Source of the DNA: Metallyticus violacea
Taxonomy: Eukaryota > Arthropoda > Insecta > Mantodea > Metallyticidae
Assembly: GCA_030762175.1 (NCBI GenBank)
Contig: CM060842.1
Span: 47,821,001-47,885,000 of the forward strand
Direction of reading: 5' to 3'
DNA: 64,000 nucleotides
Below, piece after piece: positions 37,764 through 48,722 of this stretch. Position numbers and translations under genes: made by a program. Every line of letters begins with the position of its first letter. The first letter of the stretch is position 1. The notes under the pieces are model-generated. The model was not told where the DNA came from. It ran no database searches and saw only the letters and a program-made list of their open reading frames with translations.

Positions 37764-38329
37764 TACATATGCAAATGTTAAATATTAAAATCATAAAATA
37801 AATTTAATCATTCTTAAGTTGTCTGTCACTGACCATTGAGAGGAAGCATTTTTTTTAATTGCGCAAAGATTATTCTCAAAATTGAGAAAAGTTCGCTTTA
37901 AAGAGAAATTTTTCCATTTATACGACAATGGTAGTGGTGTAAAACTGTTATGCAATGCATTCTGCACACACCTAGCATTTCTCCTTGAACATTAGAGTGC
38001 ATATTATCCCGCAACGTCTAAATTGACGGTATGGTACATCACAATTACACAGCGGACTGTATCTGTTTAAAGAACCTTTGAAAAGAGCTACAAAAATCTA
38101 CCAATTCACAGGCTATGGTAACCACCACATTCCCGAATCCGAAAAATTTATCATTTGCCTCAAAACCTTAATCAATCACTAAGACATGATAGAGAATAGC
38201 TAATATGAGCGAGTAGCTGACGATATAAGCAGACTATATGCTGTCAACATATCACGTTACCTATGAAGCGACACAGTTGGCCAATAGGTTCTCTGTGACG
38301 CAGTATGTCAGCCTGTTCCGCAGCAGAAT
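37764..38329. other. unassigned AT-rich sequence
   Basis: Nothing recognised between the two mariners. Confidence 0.4.
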
Positions 38330-39120
38330 TATGTCCCAGTAATATTATTGTAAAGTTATACGAAGCTGTTCGATAGGTTCATGCAAAAATACATTTATGG
38401 GAAAAATCGTTTTGTTTCTCAATATAATCTCCTCACTAAGCTTGTTCTCCTTATTCCACTGATTTTCTAATGTGTTTATTACATCCATAAAATGCGATTT
38501 CTTTCACCCTGCAAAATACGCATTTGTATCGGCGACAATCTCGCCATGTGATGCGAATTTCTTTCTTGTTGCGTTGGGGAACAAAAAGCACTTCGCTGGA
38601 GCCAAATTCGGAGGTTAAGGGGGATGAGGAAAGGTTTTATACCTCAAGTCCAATAAGTTTGAGTTCATAATCGCAGACTTATGCGTTGGAGTTTTGTCTT
38701 AATGAAACAAATGAGAACTATGCTTCTTGACCGCGATATTGAGTTGCTCCAGTGGCACAGCGTAATTGATGCTGATTATGGTTTTAAAATTAAAATTATT
38801 ACTCCGTGGCAATGTCAAAACGTAGTAATCATCACTTTTCCTGCTGGGGTGACTGTTTTTGTCATCTACGGAGCGCTTTCTCCGGTTCAAAGCCACTATT
38901 TCGATTGATCCGTTTTCTGTGTGCTGTGGTGGAGCCACACTTCACTGCCCGTCACATACTGTCTTCGAAATTCACTTGGGATTCCAAACAGCTCCAAGTT
39001 CGGCGTGGAAGTGACAACTGGTTCGCTTTTCTGGTCAAAAGTGGCGCCCACCTCCCTATAGTTTCAGCGAATTACGAAAGAATGCAGTTAATGTGGCTGT
39101 ACATGTGAACGATTCTCCAT
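38330..39120 (-). pseudogene. mariner-family transposase relic, C-terminal part (first piece)
   Basis: Minus strand from 39120: NRSHVQPH, RWAPLLTRKANQ and VTGSEVWLHHSTQKTDQS. The GDE aspartate reads GSE. Then come AGKVMITTF.HCHGVI, INAVPLEQLNIAVKKHSSHLF, LAPAKCFLFPN, GEIVADTNAYFAG and INTLENQWNK. This is the centre and C-terminus of a mariner whose N-terminus lies at 40698-40938 beyond an inserted element. The frame is broken several times. Confidence 0.82.
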
Positions 39121-40607
39121 TGATCCTACCTATTAGGTAACGAAAATGACAATGAAAATTTTACATACATGTGTGTGTGTCTGTGCACACTCTAGCGGCT
39201 GTTTTTTCTCAACGAAACACGGTGCATTTCAGTGAAGTAAATTAATAAAAATAGTTTCTGAAAGTCAGGGCAATCGCGTCATTAGAAATGGGGATATACC
39301 TGAAAACTGAGTGGGGTTAAAACGAAATTTAAAAATTACTCTAGCGGCCGCAATTTTAAAAATTTTAAAGGAAACTGGGTATATGCCATTGAAATAAAAT
39401 AGGAATATTTGTTTCTGAAAATCAATGCTATCAGATTATTAGGAATGGGAGTTTACCTTAAAGTTAACATTTAAAAATCACTCTAGGGGCACCAATATTT
39501 GTTTTTTCACAACAAAATTCGTTATATACTATTTAAATAGCTTAAGAAAAATAGTTTTTTTGGAAATTAGGGAAATCGAACCGTACGGAGGGGGGTATAA
39601 CTGTAAAGCGAAATTTTAAGAGTGGCGATTAAAGCTCGAGCAGTCGCAATTTTTGTTTTCTCTCAGCGAAACTCAGTATAGACCATTGAAATAAAATATG
39701 AATAATAAATAGTTCCTGAAAATGAGTGAAATCAGATTATGTAGTGGGGTTTATCTGAAACCCATAATTTAAAAATTACTCCAACTGCACCAATATTTGC
39801 TTTTTTGCAACGAAACTTCTTATATGCCATTTAAATTAAATAAGAAAAATAGTTCCTGAAATTTAGGAAAATCAAGTCATTAGGAATGGAAGTTTACCTT
39901 AAATTCAAAATTTAAAAATCGCTCTATCAGCACCAATATTTATTTCTTCACAAATTAAATCAGGTATATAAAATTTAAATAAAATGAACAAAATAGTTTC
40001 TGAAAATTAGAGCATTCGGATATTTATGAGTAGGAGTATACATTGAAAACCAAAATTTAAAAAGCGCTCTTCGTTCAATTTTCTCTCCGTTGTTTTAAAA
40101 TAAAAGGACAAATTAATTCAGGTGTAAACCGTACTTATAACGTTGCATATCATTTACATTTAACAAAAGAATCGTCATGCAGATAGAAAATATAAAATAT
40201 TAATTTAATATGTGTATCAGAATTATATTTATACGTACGAGCGCTCTGTAATAATTTAATAGCCTTCAAAAAAACGTTATCGTTTTTACTGCAATAACAT
40301 TTAAATTAAATTTCAATAGAAATTGTTTATCGTTGATTTTGTACATTTGCTTATTACATTGTAAAATTGTTTTTCAATAGTAAAATGTTTTTGTTTTATT
40401 GAAACATGTGAACATCTTCCTCTTAAATACGCAATATAACTCGAAACTTTCTATTATTTCTCTAATTTAGCGAATATAAGGAACATATCACGGACTCAGT
40501 TCCTAAACATGGTTATACTAAAAATTATTAAATATACCCACACAATATCGCTTTATTTGTCGGTGGTCATATATTTCTTTATTAATAGAATGTCATTGTT
40601 TTGTGGT

Positions 40608-40645
<38 letters not shown>

Positions 40646-40697
40646 TCTAAAAATGTGGTTTCTCTTTTGTGATACTTATACATTACAAGAATTCTAA
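39121..40697 (+). mobile_element. array-bearing element, 1577 bp (tandem units of about 145 bp, core, (AAT)n, 3' hairpin)
   Basis: Bounded by mariner sequence on both sides, with AT at 39119-39120 and again at 40698-40699. Order: a 70-bp leader with a short (TG)n; about six tandem units between 39190 and 40073, each with CTCTAGCGGCACCAATATTT, a GAAACTCGGTATATGCCATT-type string, AAAATAGTTTCTGAAAAT and an AATTTAAAAA end; a core of about 540 bp; (AAT)n at 40609-40645; then a hairpin (TTTTGTGAT, loop, ATTACAAGA) and the end ATTCTAA. No coding sequence and no terminal inverted repeats. Related to 46738-47737. Strand is set by the tail. Class unknown; the layout recalls minisatellite-bearing nonautonomous Helitron-like elements, but the ends are not diagnostic. 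Confidence 0.8.
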
Positions 40698-40938
40698 ATG
40701 CCCACAGCTTCAACAATTTCCCGTACCTTCAGTCTCCAATTGCTCAGCACCATTTGTGGATTTTTCAATCATTTTGGGAGTTGTTACCTGGACAGGACGT
40801 CTGGAACAGTTGGTATCGCTTGTGCTCGTTCGGCCACATCTAAACTCACCAAACCATATATAGACTATTATAATAGAAGATGCAGACGGGCATTGCGCCT
40901 TTCAAAAAGTAATGTTTTATTAATACATGAAATTCCAT
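40698..40938 (-). pseudogene. mariner-family transposase relic, N-terminal part (second piece)
   Basis: From an ATG at 40938 (minus): MEFHVLIKHYFLKG, then after a short internal deletion WFGEFRCGRTSTSDTN and RPVQVTTPKMIEK, then one frame over MVLSNWRLKVREIVEAVG. It ends exactly at the array element. Joining 40698 to 39120 restores the mariner reading without a gap (EAVG followed by MENRSHVQ), so both pieces belong to one copy. Confidence 0.85.
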
Positions 40939-41456
40939 TTTTAACGCTTGTTTATAAATTTACACAGTAAAATTACTCTCAAATACAAACTAAGCTTCGT
41001 AAATGTGTATAACCAACACATCCTCAACAGTTACCATTTACCAAGGTAATGCTGAAAACAATCTAGTACTACCACCTTTTGGGTTTGCATGAATTTATCG
41101 CAAAGCCCTCTTATAAAGGCATGTACACCTTAAACCTTATACCTGGTAGATATAGTTTGAAAGGATTGATTTAAGCGCGTGTTTAATTCATTTGCAATTA
41201 ATGTCGTTCCACGATGTAAAACTGAGTGGTAGTAGTTTTGTCGCGCAGTGTACTTATGACATACCTAACGCTGTATTTGCATACCGCGTTTGAGGATAGA
41301 TGACAGCTGCACGCTCGTTTTCATCGTGTGATATTAGTCAGTATACCACAATGATGACTGGGGTAAGTGCGAACAATAATAATCAAAGGAAATTAATTCA
41401 CAGACAGCTTTCTCCGCCACAGAATCTAAATTCTAACGCCGAATAAAAATGTAGCA
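40939..41456. other. unassigned sequence
   Basis: Should include the 5' end of the split mariner, but no terminal repeat was identified. Otherwise nothing recognised. Confidence 0.4.
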
Positions 41457-41602
41457 AATGGGAGTTTGCATAACTAATTCATTATTATAATTAAATGTGA
41501 ATGAACAACTTTTGAATTTTACAGAAAATTTTGAAGATATGCCCAAAAGTATTTTTATGAAAACAAAACCTTTTTGCGGTAACCATTGTGGAAATCCAGA
41601 GA
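41457..41602 (+). repeat. inverted-repeat arm (left), about 145 bp
   Basis: GTTTGCATAACTAATTCATT to GCGGTAACCATTGTGGAAAT. Closely matched in reverse complement at 44365-44515, 2.8 kb away. A frame in the inner flank (41622-41900) is unrecognised. Confidence 0.85.
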
Positions 41603-42391
41603 AATTTTTCATGACAATTTTTTATGCAATTTTTTCATCTGAGAGAGAATATCTAAAAGTGTAGAAATATCTCATTTGACGTTCCTCTGAATTTGCTGAC
41701 GCATGAAAAAGTTGCCACATATTTCTGCAAAACAAATGAAGCACTGCTAGCGATAGAGCAACACATTTTCTTTCAGATGAAATGAAAAGTCGGAACGTTA
41801 CGGGGGCGTTATGTCTCGCACAACTGTGGCCGTAGAGACGTTTTGTTTTTATAAAACGTATAGGATTTGACGTGTGCGAGCATTTTCTGATTGAAACCAT
41901 GCGTTTGTTATGAGAAGTTCTGCATCAAGCAACACTATGCTAAAACAATTTTAATAATATAACATTATAAAACTATTATCTTCGTTGTTTTGTTATGTAA
42001 ATTAGTATTAGTAATTCACCCTTACATGCCTATAGCTTGGCTCAAATATTCTCTCATCAACTATTGGACCCGCGTTTGATTCCCATAAGTTTTCCTCGCC
42101 CTATAAAGGCGAGCGCAGATAAGTATACCCGGATTTCTTTGCATCATCATAAAAATGTTCCGTCTTTCATCCGGGTAATGATTCAAGGATGAACATAGCA
42201 CGTGGTCAAACTAACTATGCAAAGTTCATTTACATGGGCTGTATTTCAATGTTTGTTTAACAGCTCAAAGTAACGTATTTTCCCATTCAATTTATATATA
42301 CATATTACAGTTATTAATAAGAGGCGGATTCCTATGACGTCATACTTTATCCAAAGACACAATTTGAGTTTCACGGATGTAAAAGCATATA

Positions 42392-43080
42392 CAGAGGGTG
42401 CCAAAAAATGCATACACCATTTCACAGTAGATATCTATTTAAAATATTTCAAAGTTGGGTCGAAAAACAACAATAATGTGTAGTATGATGTCCTGTAAAC
42501 AGATGTGACTCACATACATTATGATAGCGTTGCTACGTGACAGGTAAATCAACAATGAACAAATGAAGGCAAGATTATCGTATGATGTTCTGTAAACAGA
42601 TGACTCACATTACGTTATGCTATCGTTGCCACTATAAAATGAAGCCAATATTATCTTTTGAACACCGGAAAGCAATTTTGAAATGGTATTGGAAAACCGA
42701 GAATGTTGTTGAAACTCAAAGGTAATGGAGACGTGTGTACCGCGTTCTCCGGATCTAAATCCGTTGGACTTCTACCTATGGGGAACTCTTAAGTATGTTG
42801 TATACCGCAGAAAACCAGCTATACTGGCATCAGTTGGGGAAGAAATTGAAACGGCATGTGCTGAAATCCCTGAGGACACTTTCACAAACGTTGCTCAATC
42901 AGTAGTTCAACGTACTCAGAAGTGCATCGACGCCCATGTTGGAATTTTGAGCAACTGTTGTAACTGTAAAAGTCTAAGATGATTAGTGCTCATCATTTTC
43001 TGTTTGTATGAATTCAGTTTTGTTATGTTAACACAGTTTTTTTCTTTGCTTGAAGTGAGTATACATTTTGGCACCCTCTG
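42392..43080 (+). mobile_element. internally deleted Tc1/mariner-like element with terminal repeats and TA flanks
   Basis: 22-24-bp terminal repeats (CAGAGGGTGCCAAAA...ATAC) at 42392-42415 and 43059-43080, flanked by TA at 42390-42391 and 43081-43082. Inside, 42641-42724 encodes the start of a transposase (LSFEHRKAILKWYWKTENVV, ETQR). This is followed at once by its end at 42725-42982 (PRSPDLNPLDFYLWGTLKYV, ETACAEIPEDTF, VVQRTQKCIDAHVG). Most of the catalytic domain is missing, leaving 689 bp. The left subterminal region carries a near-100-bp tandem duplication (TGATGTCCTGTAAACAGATG at 42485, TGATGTTCTGTAAACAGATG at 42582). Confidence 0.93.
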
Positions 43081-43082
43081 TA

Positions 43083-44364
43083 TATAGTACATTGATCTCC
43101 AGCTGCAATTGTAATAATTTTATTTTTATTGACTTTTTAAATTATTAATCATATTTGTGTTTATTTCTATGAAACATTTATATTAAGATCATATTTCGAA
43201 AGTTTTCATAATAACTCAGATTTTAACGAGATGGATTTTTGTGACAGAACATTTTAATTGTAATTTAGAACATAATTATTGTTATAAGTCCTCAGGCAGA
43301 TATTCCATAAGACGTTTTCCCTGTTAGCACGTAGTTTTACTTCGATGCATAATGGAGTTTTTTCCTCTTTAGTTCTAAAGGGCAACGAAGGCCTGAAACC
43401 CACTCCTTACCACTCCTTTGTTCGGTGTCACTACACATTGTGAAAGAACTGAAATCTGTTTAAAGCAAGCAAAGAGTACAACAGCTGAAATCTGTGTGTG
43501 TTGTCTATATTATTCCACCTTTCCCAAAATAAAAATCATTCTGTGCGGAAATGAAACAGAGTTGAGTCAGAATTATCTCAAGATGAATTAACTTATTTCA
43601 ATTTTGCACTATAGCCTCGTGTGGCATCAAACTCAAGTTTTCTCAATAAAAGAGCATACCGCTGGGCAACCTGAAAATGCTAGTCATTAATCCGATGTAA
43701 ATTTACTGCCAACGAAAACTAACCCAGCTATGAATATTTTGTTCTTGTTTATTATTATCTCTCTTGATTTTTGCACTTTGAATTAACATTCCTCTCAATT
43801 CACGGATATTTAATTTTTACTCATATATTGCATATTCTGTTGTATGTAGATGTGGAGAAAAAACATTTTAGGGAAATGCATAAAAAAGAAATGTAAAATA
43901 ATGCATAATATGTAGAATAAATGCATTAAATAATTTCACGTTTTTGGTCTTTTTATGCCATATTTAAATATATTTTAAATTATAAGTGCATGCATATTTT
44001 AGTATTTTAAGTCAGAATTTTAATACAATCCCACCTAGTTATTAATTATTGATGCATTTTGCTACTATGTTGCTCAGATTCTTCCAAAACATTTGTTCAA
44101 ATGCACTCGTGATAATGTTATTAGTTTCTAAATTTTATTCGATAAGCATTTCGTTAATGCTTGTACGCATGCTATTAAAACAAAAAATAAAATATTGATC
44201 TTAGATTCGGTTAAAACTACCAACTATATGAGACTACTATAATATTTATCTACTAGTGATAGCGTGAGTCAATGCCTAACGCTAGTCTAGCTAAAATTCG
44301 TTTACAGATATCGCGTTTTGCGTGACGGTACAGAGATATTGTAATAAAAGTTGAAACATTCAAG
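43083..44364. other. unassigned AT-rich sequence
   Basis: No gene or repeat recognised. Confidence 0.4.
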
Positions 44365-44515
44365 ATTTCCACAATGGTTACCGCAAAAAGATTTTGTTTT
44401 CATAAAAATACTTTTTGGCATATCTTGAAAATTTTCTGTAAAATTCAAAAGTTGTTCATTCACATTTAATTATAATAACGCATTAGTTATGCAAACGTTG
44501 TTTACTATTTGAAAT
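44365..44515 (-). repeat. inverted-repeat arm (right), about 145 bp
   Basis: Reverse complement of 41457-41602 with only scattered differences (for example ATGCCAAAAAGTA against ATGCCCAAAAGTA). The pair could be the ends of a 3.06-kb element or two oppositely placed copies of one repeat. Confidence 0.85.
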
Positions 44516-45214
44516 TGGCGGAAACAATATGCGATTTATACTCGGTGGTGTTATTCTAGTGTTTAACGAACTTTGTTTTACAGAAATTGCCAACTTTGCC
44601 TGAATATCATTTTCAACGAGAGGAAAATGTAATTTATATATATGCCTTCTGTATGATCCTGGTGGAACTAAATGCAGTTAGCAATTCCTTTTGACTTTCT
44701 GAGCACTGATGAACGTATTTAGCAGACTCTTAAGATTTCAATCCTGCTCAAACTTTACAACCGACACTCTTACGATCTGAAATTTCTAACCGTGTATGTC
44801 TTTGGACATCTGAATATACGAACAATTTGTTTGAAACATTTGAGGATGTACCCACACTTTCCTTCATTTCATGTTTATTCAACTGTTCATTCAGTCACCG
44901 TATCGTCGGTTTTAAATTTCTTAAACCTATCGGCATTGATAACTGATGGGGGGGAACAATATATTAGAAGTTGCGTGCAACCTTGTAACTCCATATTCAA
45001 TTAATCCGCTAGATGGAAGGCCTGCCGCACTAATCATAGCTGGCATTCAAAGTCCCATAGAGTTGGAATGTCGTTCACTTACTGCAATAGCAAATGTTCG
45101 CAAATTTCGTACTAAGGTATTGTTCTTTCTCTCTGTCATAAAGTTATCTTTAAGTTAAATTAAACAACCTACTGAATAATATCACTGACTACCGCAGTTT
45201 TTTATTGTTTTTAA
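44516..45214. other. unassigned sequence
   Basis: Two overlapping 70-codon frames at 44792-45158 are unrecognised. TTTTACAG at 44577-44584 resembles a splice acceptor, but nothing supports an exon. Confidence 0.35.
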
Positions 45215-45470
45215 TAGAGTTTAACTAGAGGCATCACAAGCGGTAGCACTGATGATACATGAGATGAAATGATAAATTTGGGAAAGGATTTTTTTGAAAG
45301 GTAGGAAGCGTTCCAGGCCTGGGTTTAGGGTACCTCCCCGGCATTTGCCTTTATGACCAAGGAAAACCTGGAAAAAACATCAGTCAGGGAGGAAGGTCCT
45401 GGTGGAAATCGAATCCCAGACCTCCCGCTCACGAATCCCCGCCTTAACGACCTCGGCCACCCGTAGCGGT
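45215..45470 (-). repeat. SINE-A copy
   Basis: Minus strand, slightly worn. It reads GAGTTTAACTAGAGGCATCA, CTCCCCGGCATTTGCC, GTCAGGGAGGAAGGTCC, GGAAATCGAATCCCAGACC and CGGCCACCCGTAGCGGT. The 3' block is shortened. It is followed after 13 bp by a SINE-B in the same orientation. Confidence 0.92.
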
Positions 45471-45483
45471 GCACTACTGCAGG

Positions 45484-45767
45484 GTTTTTTCATTTGTTTT
45501 ATTTATGGACACTCTTTAACATCCCAAGTCATCAGCGTCCCATTCAATTCAGGAAGTGAAACGACCTGAAAATTTTGCTCAGATGCCTCTTCTTTCAGGC
45601 TTGAGGTTCTTTATCGTGCCGTGAATGTACGACACGGCTTTACTTTCCTTCCGAAAAGGCATACTTAGGATTCAACGTCCGAAAAAATCCACGATCCTGG
45701 CCGGGTTTGAACCTGCTATCTTGGCTTTAGGAGACAAGTATGGTTACCACTGCACCATCAGAACCGA
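45484..45767 (-). repeat. SINE-B copy
   Basis: Minus strand, complete. It reads TTTATGGACACTCTTTAAC, TTTTGCTCAGATGCCTC, CGTGCCGTGAATGTACGAC, CGATCCTGGCCGGGTTTGAA and GGTTACCACTGCACCATCAG. Short direct repeats (CTGCAG/TTGCAG) at the edges may be remnants of a target duplication. Confidence 0.93.
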
Positions 45768-45784
45768 GTATTGCAGAGTGATTC

Positions 45785-46720
45785 ATGCAAAACGGGTGTA
45801 GGTGGTTTTTAAAATGCCATAACTTTATGTACATTAAATCGTATCGGGAAGCATTTCCTGTAAACAACACGGAAAGTCGGTCAGTTTTGTTTTACAGGTG
45901 TGTGATATTGTCAGCGATGTTAATTTTATCATTGTCTGTAGATGAAGATGCCTTACGCGCCGCCTCAGCACTTGCTTTTAGTAAACTCCATCCACGAAAT
46001 GCAAAGAGCATTCCAGAGAGAGTGCGGTGTGTGCATACCTCCCAAGAGACGCCAACAGCAAGAATGAGATAGGCTGGCATCGCACTTCTTGTCAGGCAAA
46101 TGTGGCAGAAGACATTGGGAACCGTCTGCAGCAATCTTGTCGAAAATCATTACTTCGCTTGTCTCAAGAGGGTGGGGTAACCCAACTCCGCATGAGAGGT
46201 AGCGAAACCTCTGTAGCTGTTCATTACTGCACATGGTTCTTGGTTACCTGTCATGTGATTCACCTGTTTGAACATGTGAATTCCCTAAGCAAATGTATTT
46301 AAGCCTAACATAACAGCTCGCTAATCATGAATTGCTCCCGTAACCGAAGAACATCAGTTTCGGCAAGTCAAGACTGTTTTCAACAAGATGGTGCAACTTC
46401 TCACGTGTCAACTGACTCTCCTCTGACTAAGGCCACCGAGACGAGTCTTCAGATCATTTTTTATAGGGTTAGAGCTCCCGCACGATAAGTTTGCACTTGG
46501 AATCCATTCATGTGCGAAAGAGAAAATTGTTCGGTGAGAAAGATAGTACACACTGCGCCTTTCTTCTGCGTAAGTATCTTTTAGAAAATTCCGAGGAAAT
46601 GTATTGCAGTTGTATCCATGAAAAGATTTTCGAAAATTTTCTTCAAAATTCCATCGATCTAGCCACCGAAAATTACAATGAAAAAATATGTGCATATCTT
46701 ATCAATTAACGAGCGATTCA
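45785..46720 (+). pseudogene. possible Tc1-like transposase relic
   Basis: At about 46365-46430 the plus strand reads FQQDGATSHVSTDS. This matches the second-aspartate region of insect Tc1-like transposases (FQQDGA..H). A weakly similar C-terminal segment may lie at 46570-46700. The upstream frames at 45785-46302 fit no recognised domain. The remainder is too decayed to place, and the limits are approximate. Confidence 0.45.
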
Positions 46721-46737
46721 TTGAGTTCGTTAACCAG

Positions 46738-47425
46738 TAAAATTGGACCATTAAGGGTGGGGGTTAACCTAAAGCGAAAATTTAAAAATCCCTATATCAG
46801 CAGCAATTTTTATATTTTCTAAACGAAACTCGGTACATGCCATTGAAATATGTTAATAAAAATAGTTTCCTAAAATCAGCGAAAACAGACTATTAGGAAG
46901 TGCTGATTTCCCTGAAATCAAGCATTTAAAATTTGTTCTAGCGACATCAATATTTATTTCTTCACAACAAAATTCGGTATATATCATTTAAGTAATTAAG
47001 AAAAACAGTGTGTGAAAATTAGGGAAAATGGACCATTAGGAGTAGAGGCACATCTAAAAATCAAAATTTAAAAAGCGCTATGACATTTAATTTTCTCTCA
47101 ATTGTTTTGAAATAAAAGGACAAATTGACTTAGCATATCAACTGTATTTATAACGATGCATATGTTTTATATTTAACAAAAGCACTATCCTGAAGATATT
47201 AATTAATATTAATCTAATATGTATGAGAGAATTATATTTGTATGTAATAGCACTGTGTAATGGCATTCAGAAAATGTTTGCAATACAATAAAATTTAAAT
47301 TAAATTTCAAAGCCACTGAAAATCGATGTAACTTTCGATTCTTTATTGTTGATTGTGTATATTTGCGTATACATTGTAATTGTTTTATAAATAGTAAGAT
47401 GTTTTTGTTTTATTGAAACATGTAA

Positions 47426-47466
<41 letters not shown>

Positions 47467-47655
47467 AGTACATCAGGTTTCTTTCTCTTATCTTTCTCTA
47501 TTTTAGTAAGTATAAAGATGCATAAAGGGTTCAGTTCATAATCATGGTTATATTTAAAAATGTTTAAAAATACCCACACAATATAGATTTATGTATCAGT
47601 GGTCATATATTTCATTTAATCAACATTATAACTTTCCTTTTATGCTTTAATCTCA

Positions 47656-47697
<42 letters not shown>

Positions 47698-47737
47698 TGT
47701 TCTCTTTTGTAATATTTATAGATTGCAAGAGTTCTAA
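46738..47737 (+). mobile_element. array-bearing element, second copy (about 1000 bp, 5'-shortened)
   Basis: Begins inside a tandem unit and has about 2.5 units (unit marks at 46791, 46936, 47075). The core is that of 39121-40697: ACAAATTGACTTAGC, CATATGTTTTATATTTAACA, GTTTTTGTTTTATTGAAACA. An expanded (TTC)n at 47427-47465 stands where the first copy has only CTTCCTC. Then come (AAT)n at 47655-47696, a 10-bp hairpin (CTTTTGTAAT, loop, ATTGCAAGAG) and TTCTAA. No coding sequence. Confidence 0.82.
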
Positions 47738-48534
47738 TTTTATTCACCTTGCCTTTGAAAATTACAATAATTTCACTATATAAATTTATTTTAAATTGAT
47801 TTTGGTGGGAAAAAAATAGACAAACCTAGTTAAGGAATGTATTCCTTTTATTAGTTATTTTTATAGTTTTTCATGTTAATTAACACACAGTAATGCCATA
47901 ACTTATTTAATTAATAAGGCTCTAATTTTGATTTTATATTCTACTTTAAAGTTATTCTACTTGGTAAGGAATTCGCTTTACGAAGTTTAGTTTATATGAT
48001 GTTCCAGCAAGGGTGCGGGGGGTAGCAAATACTAGCGAAGTGTTCACTGGCTAAATACAGAAATATCGTACGTTAGTTCTATCTTAAAGATAGAGTTTAT
48101 CAAAATTACGTTATAAACAATTGACATTTTAAAGACCAATCGAAATCAAAGTATCGAGTAGGGTATCTTGCAGTAAACTACTTGAGCTACTGTATTTACA
48201 TATGTGTATAAATACAGGGAGAGGAAATTTGATTTCACTTTTACTGTGAGAGTAAACAATTTTACCAAAGATTCCTAACATTTGGTGCATGTTCGCAGCT
48301 GCCATCAAACAGAAATGGCATTAGTTTAAAAACCTATCTATGCATCAGCCTATACATAGAATCCAAGGCGAACTAAATGCGTTCCTCGTTTGTATTTCGT
48401 TTTATTTTCCCCCCCGCAAGTTTAACAACGAAAAATCTTTACTTATTCTCGAAATAGTCCTATTAAATAGCGTACTATTTTTTTAAATTCCTTTAAAAGT
48501 AAACCTCCTTGCATTGCTGTAAAAGTCTCCCTGG
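47738..48534. other. unassigned AT-rich sequence
   Basis: Nothing recognised. Confidence 0.4.
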
Positions 48535-48722
48535 TCAAGTGGTTAGCGTTGCCGACTGCTGGCCAGGAGGCTCGGATTCGATTTTCGTTGCCTACTTAGG
48601 AATGTCTCTAAGTTAGGGAGGTCTGGAACAGTCCACCCAGCCTCGTGAGGATAATTGGGAAGCTGCCTATGGAGAGGCGGTTTTCTTCGATCTAGGCAGC
48701 CGCGTGATATCGCGGAGTAATT
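48535..48722 (+). repeat. third tRNA-headed SINE family ('SINE-C')
   Basis: A-box-like TGGTCAAGTGGTTAGCGTTG and B-box-like CGGATTCGATTTTC sit 35 bases apart. A GC-richer body follows (TAGGAATGTCTCTAAG, GAGGATAATTGGGAAGCTGC, GATCTAGGCAGCCGCG) ending near AGTAATTAAAGAAAG. It differs from SINE-A and SINE-B in all parts. The composition contrasts with the AT-rich flanks. Confidence 0.8.

Noticed and set aside
39190..40073. CRISPR-like regular array
   Set aside because: Whole units of about 145 bp are similar to one another, with no short repeat separated by unique spacers. The context is an insect-like repeat genome. It is a minisatellite.
42052..42125. Possible further tRNA-derived repeat (GGACCCGCGTTTGATTCCC, then a CTCGCC...GGCGAG stem)
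   Set aside because: A B-box-like string is present but no A box at the right distance and no second copy in the window. Too weak to call.
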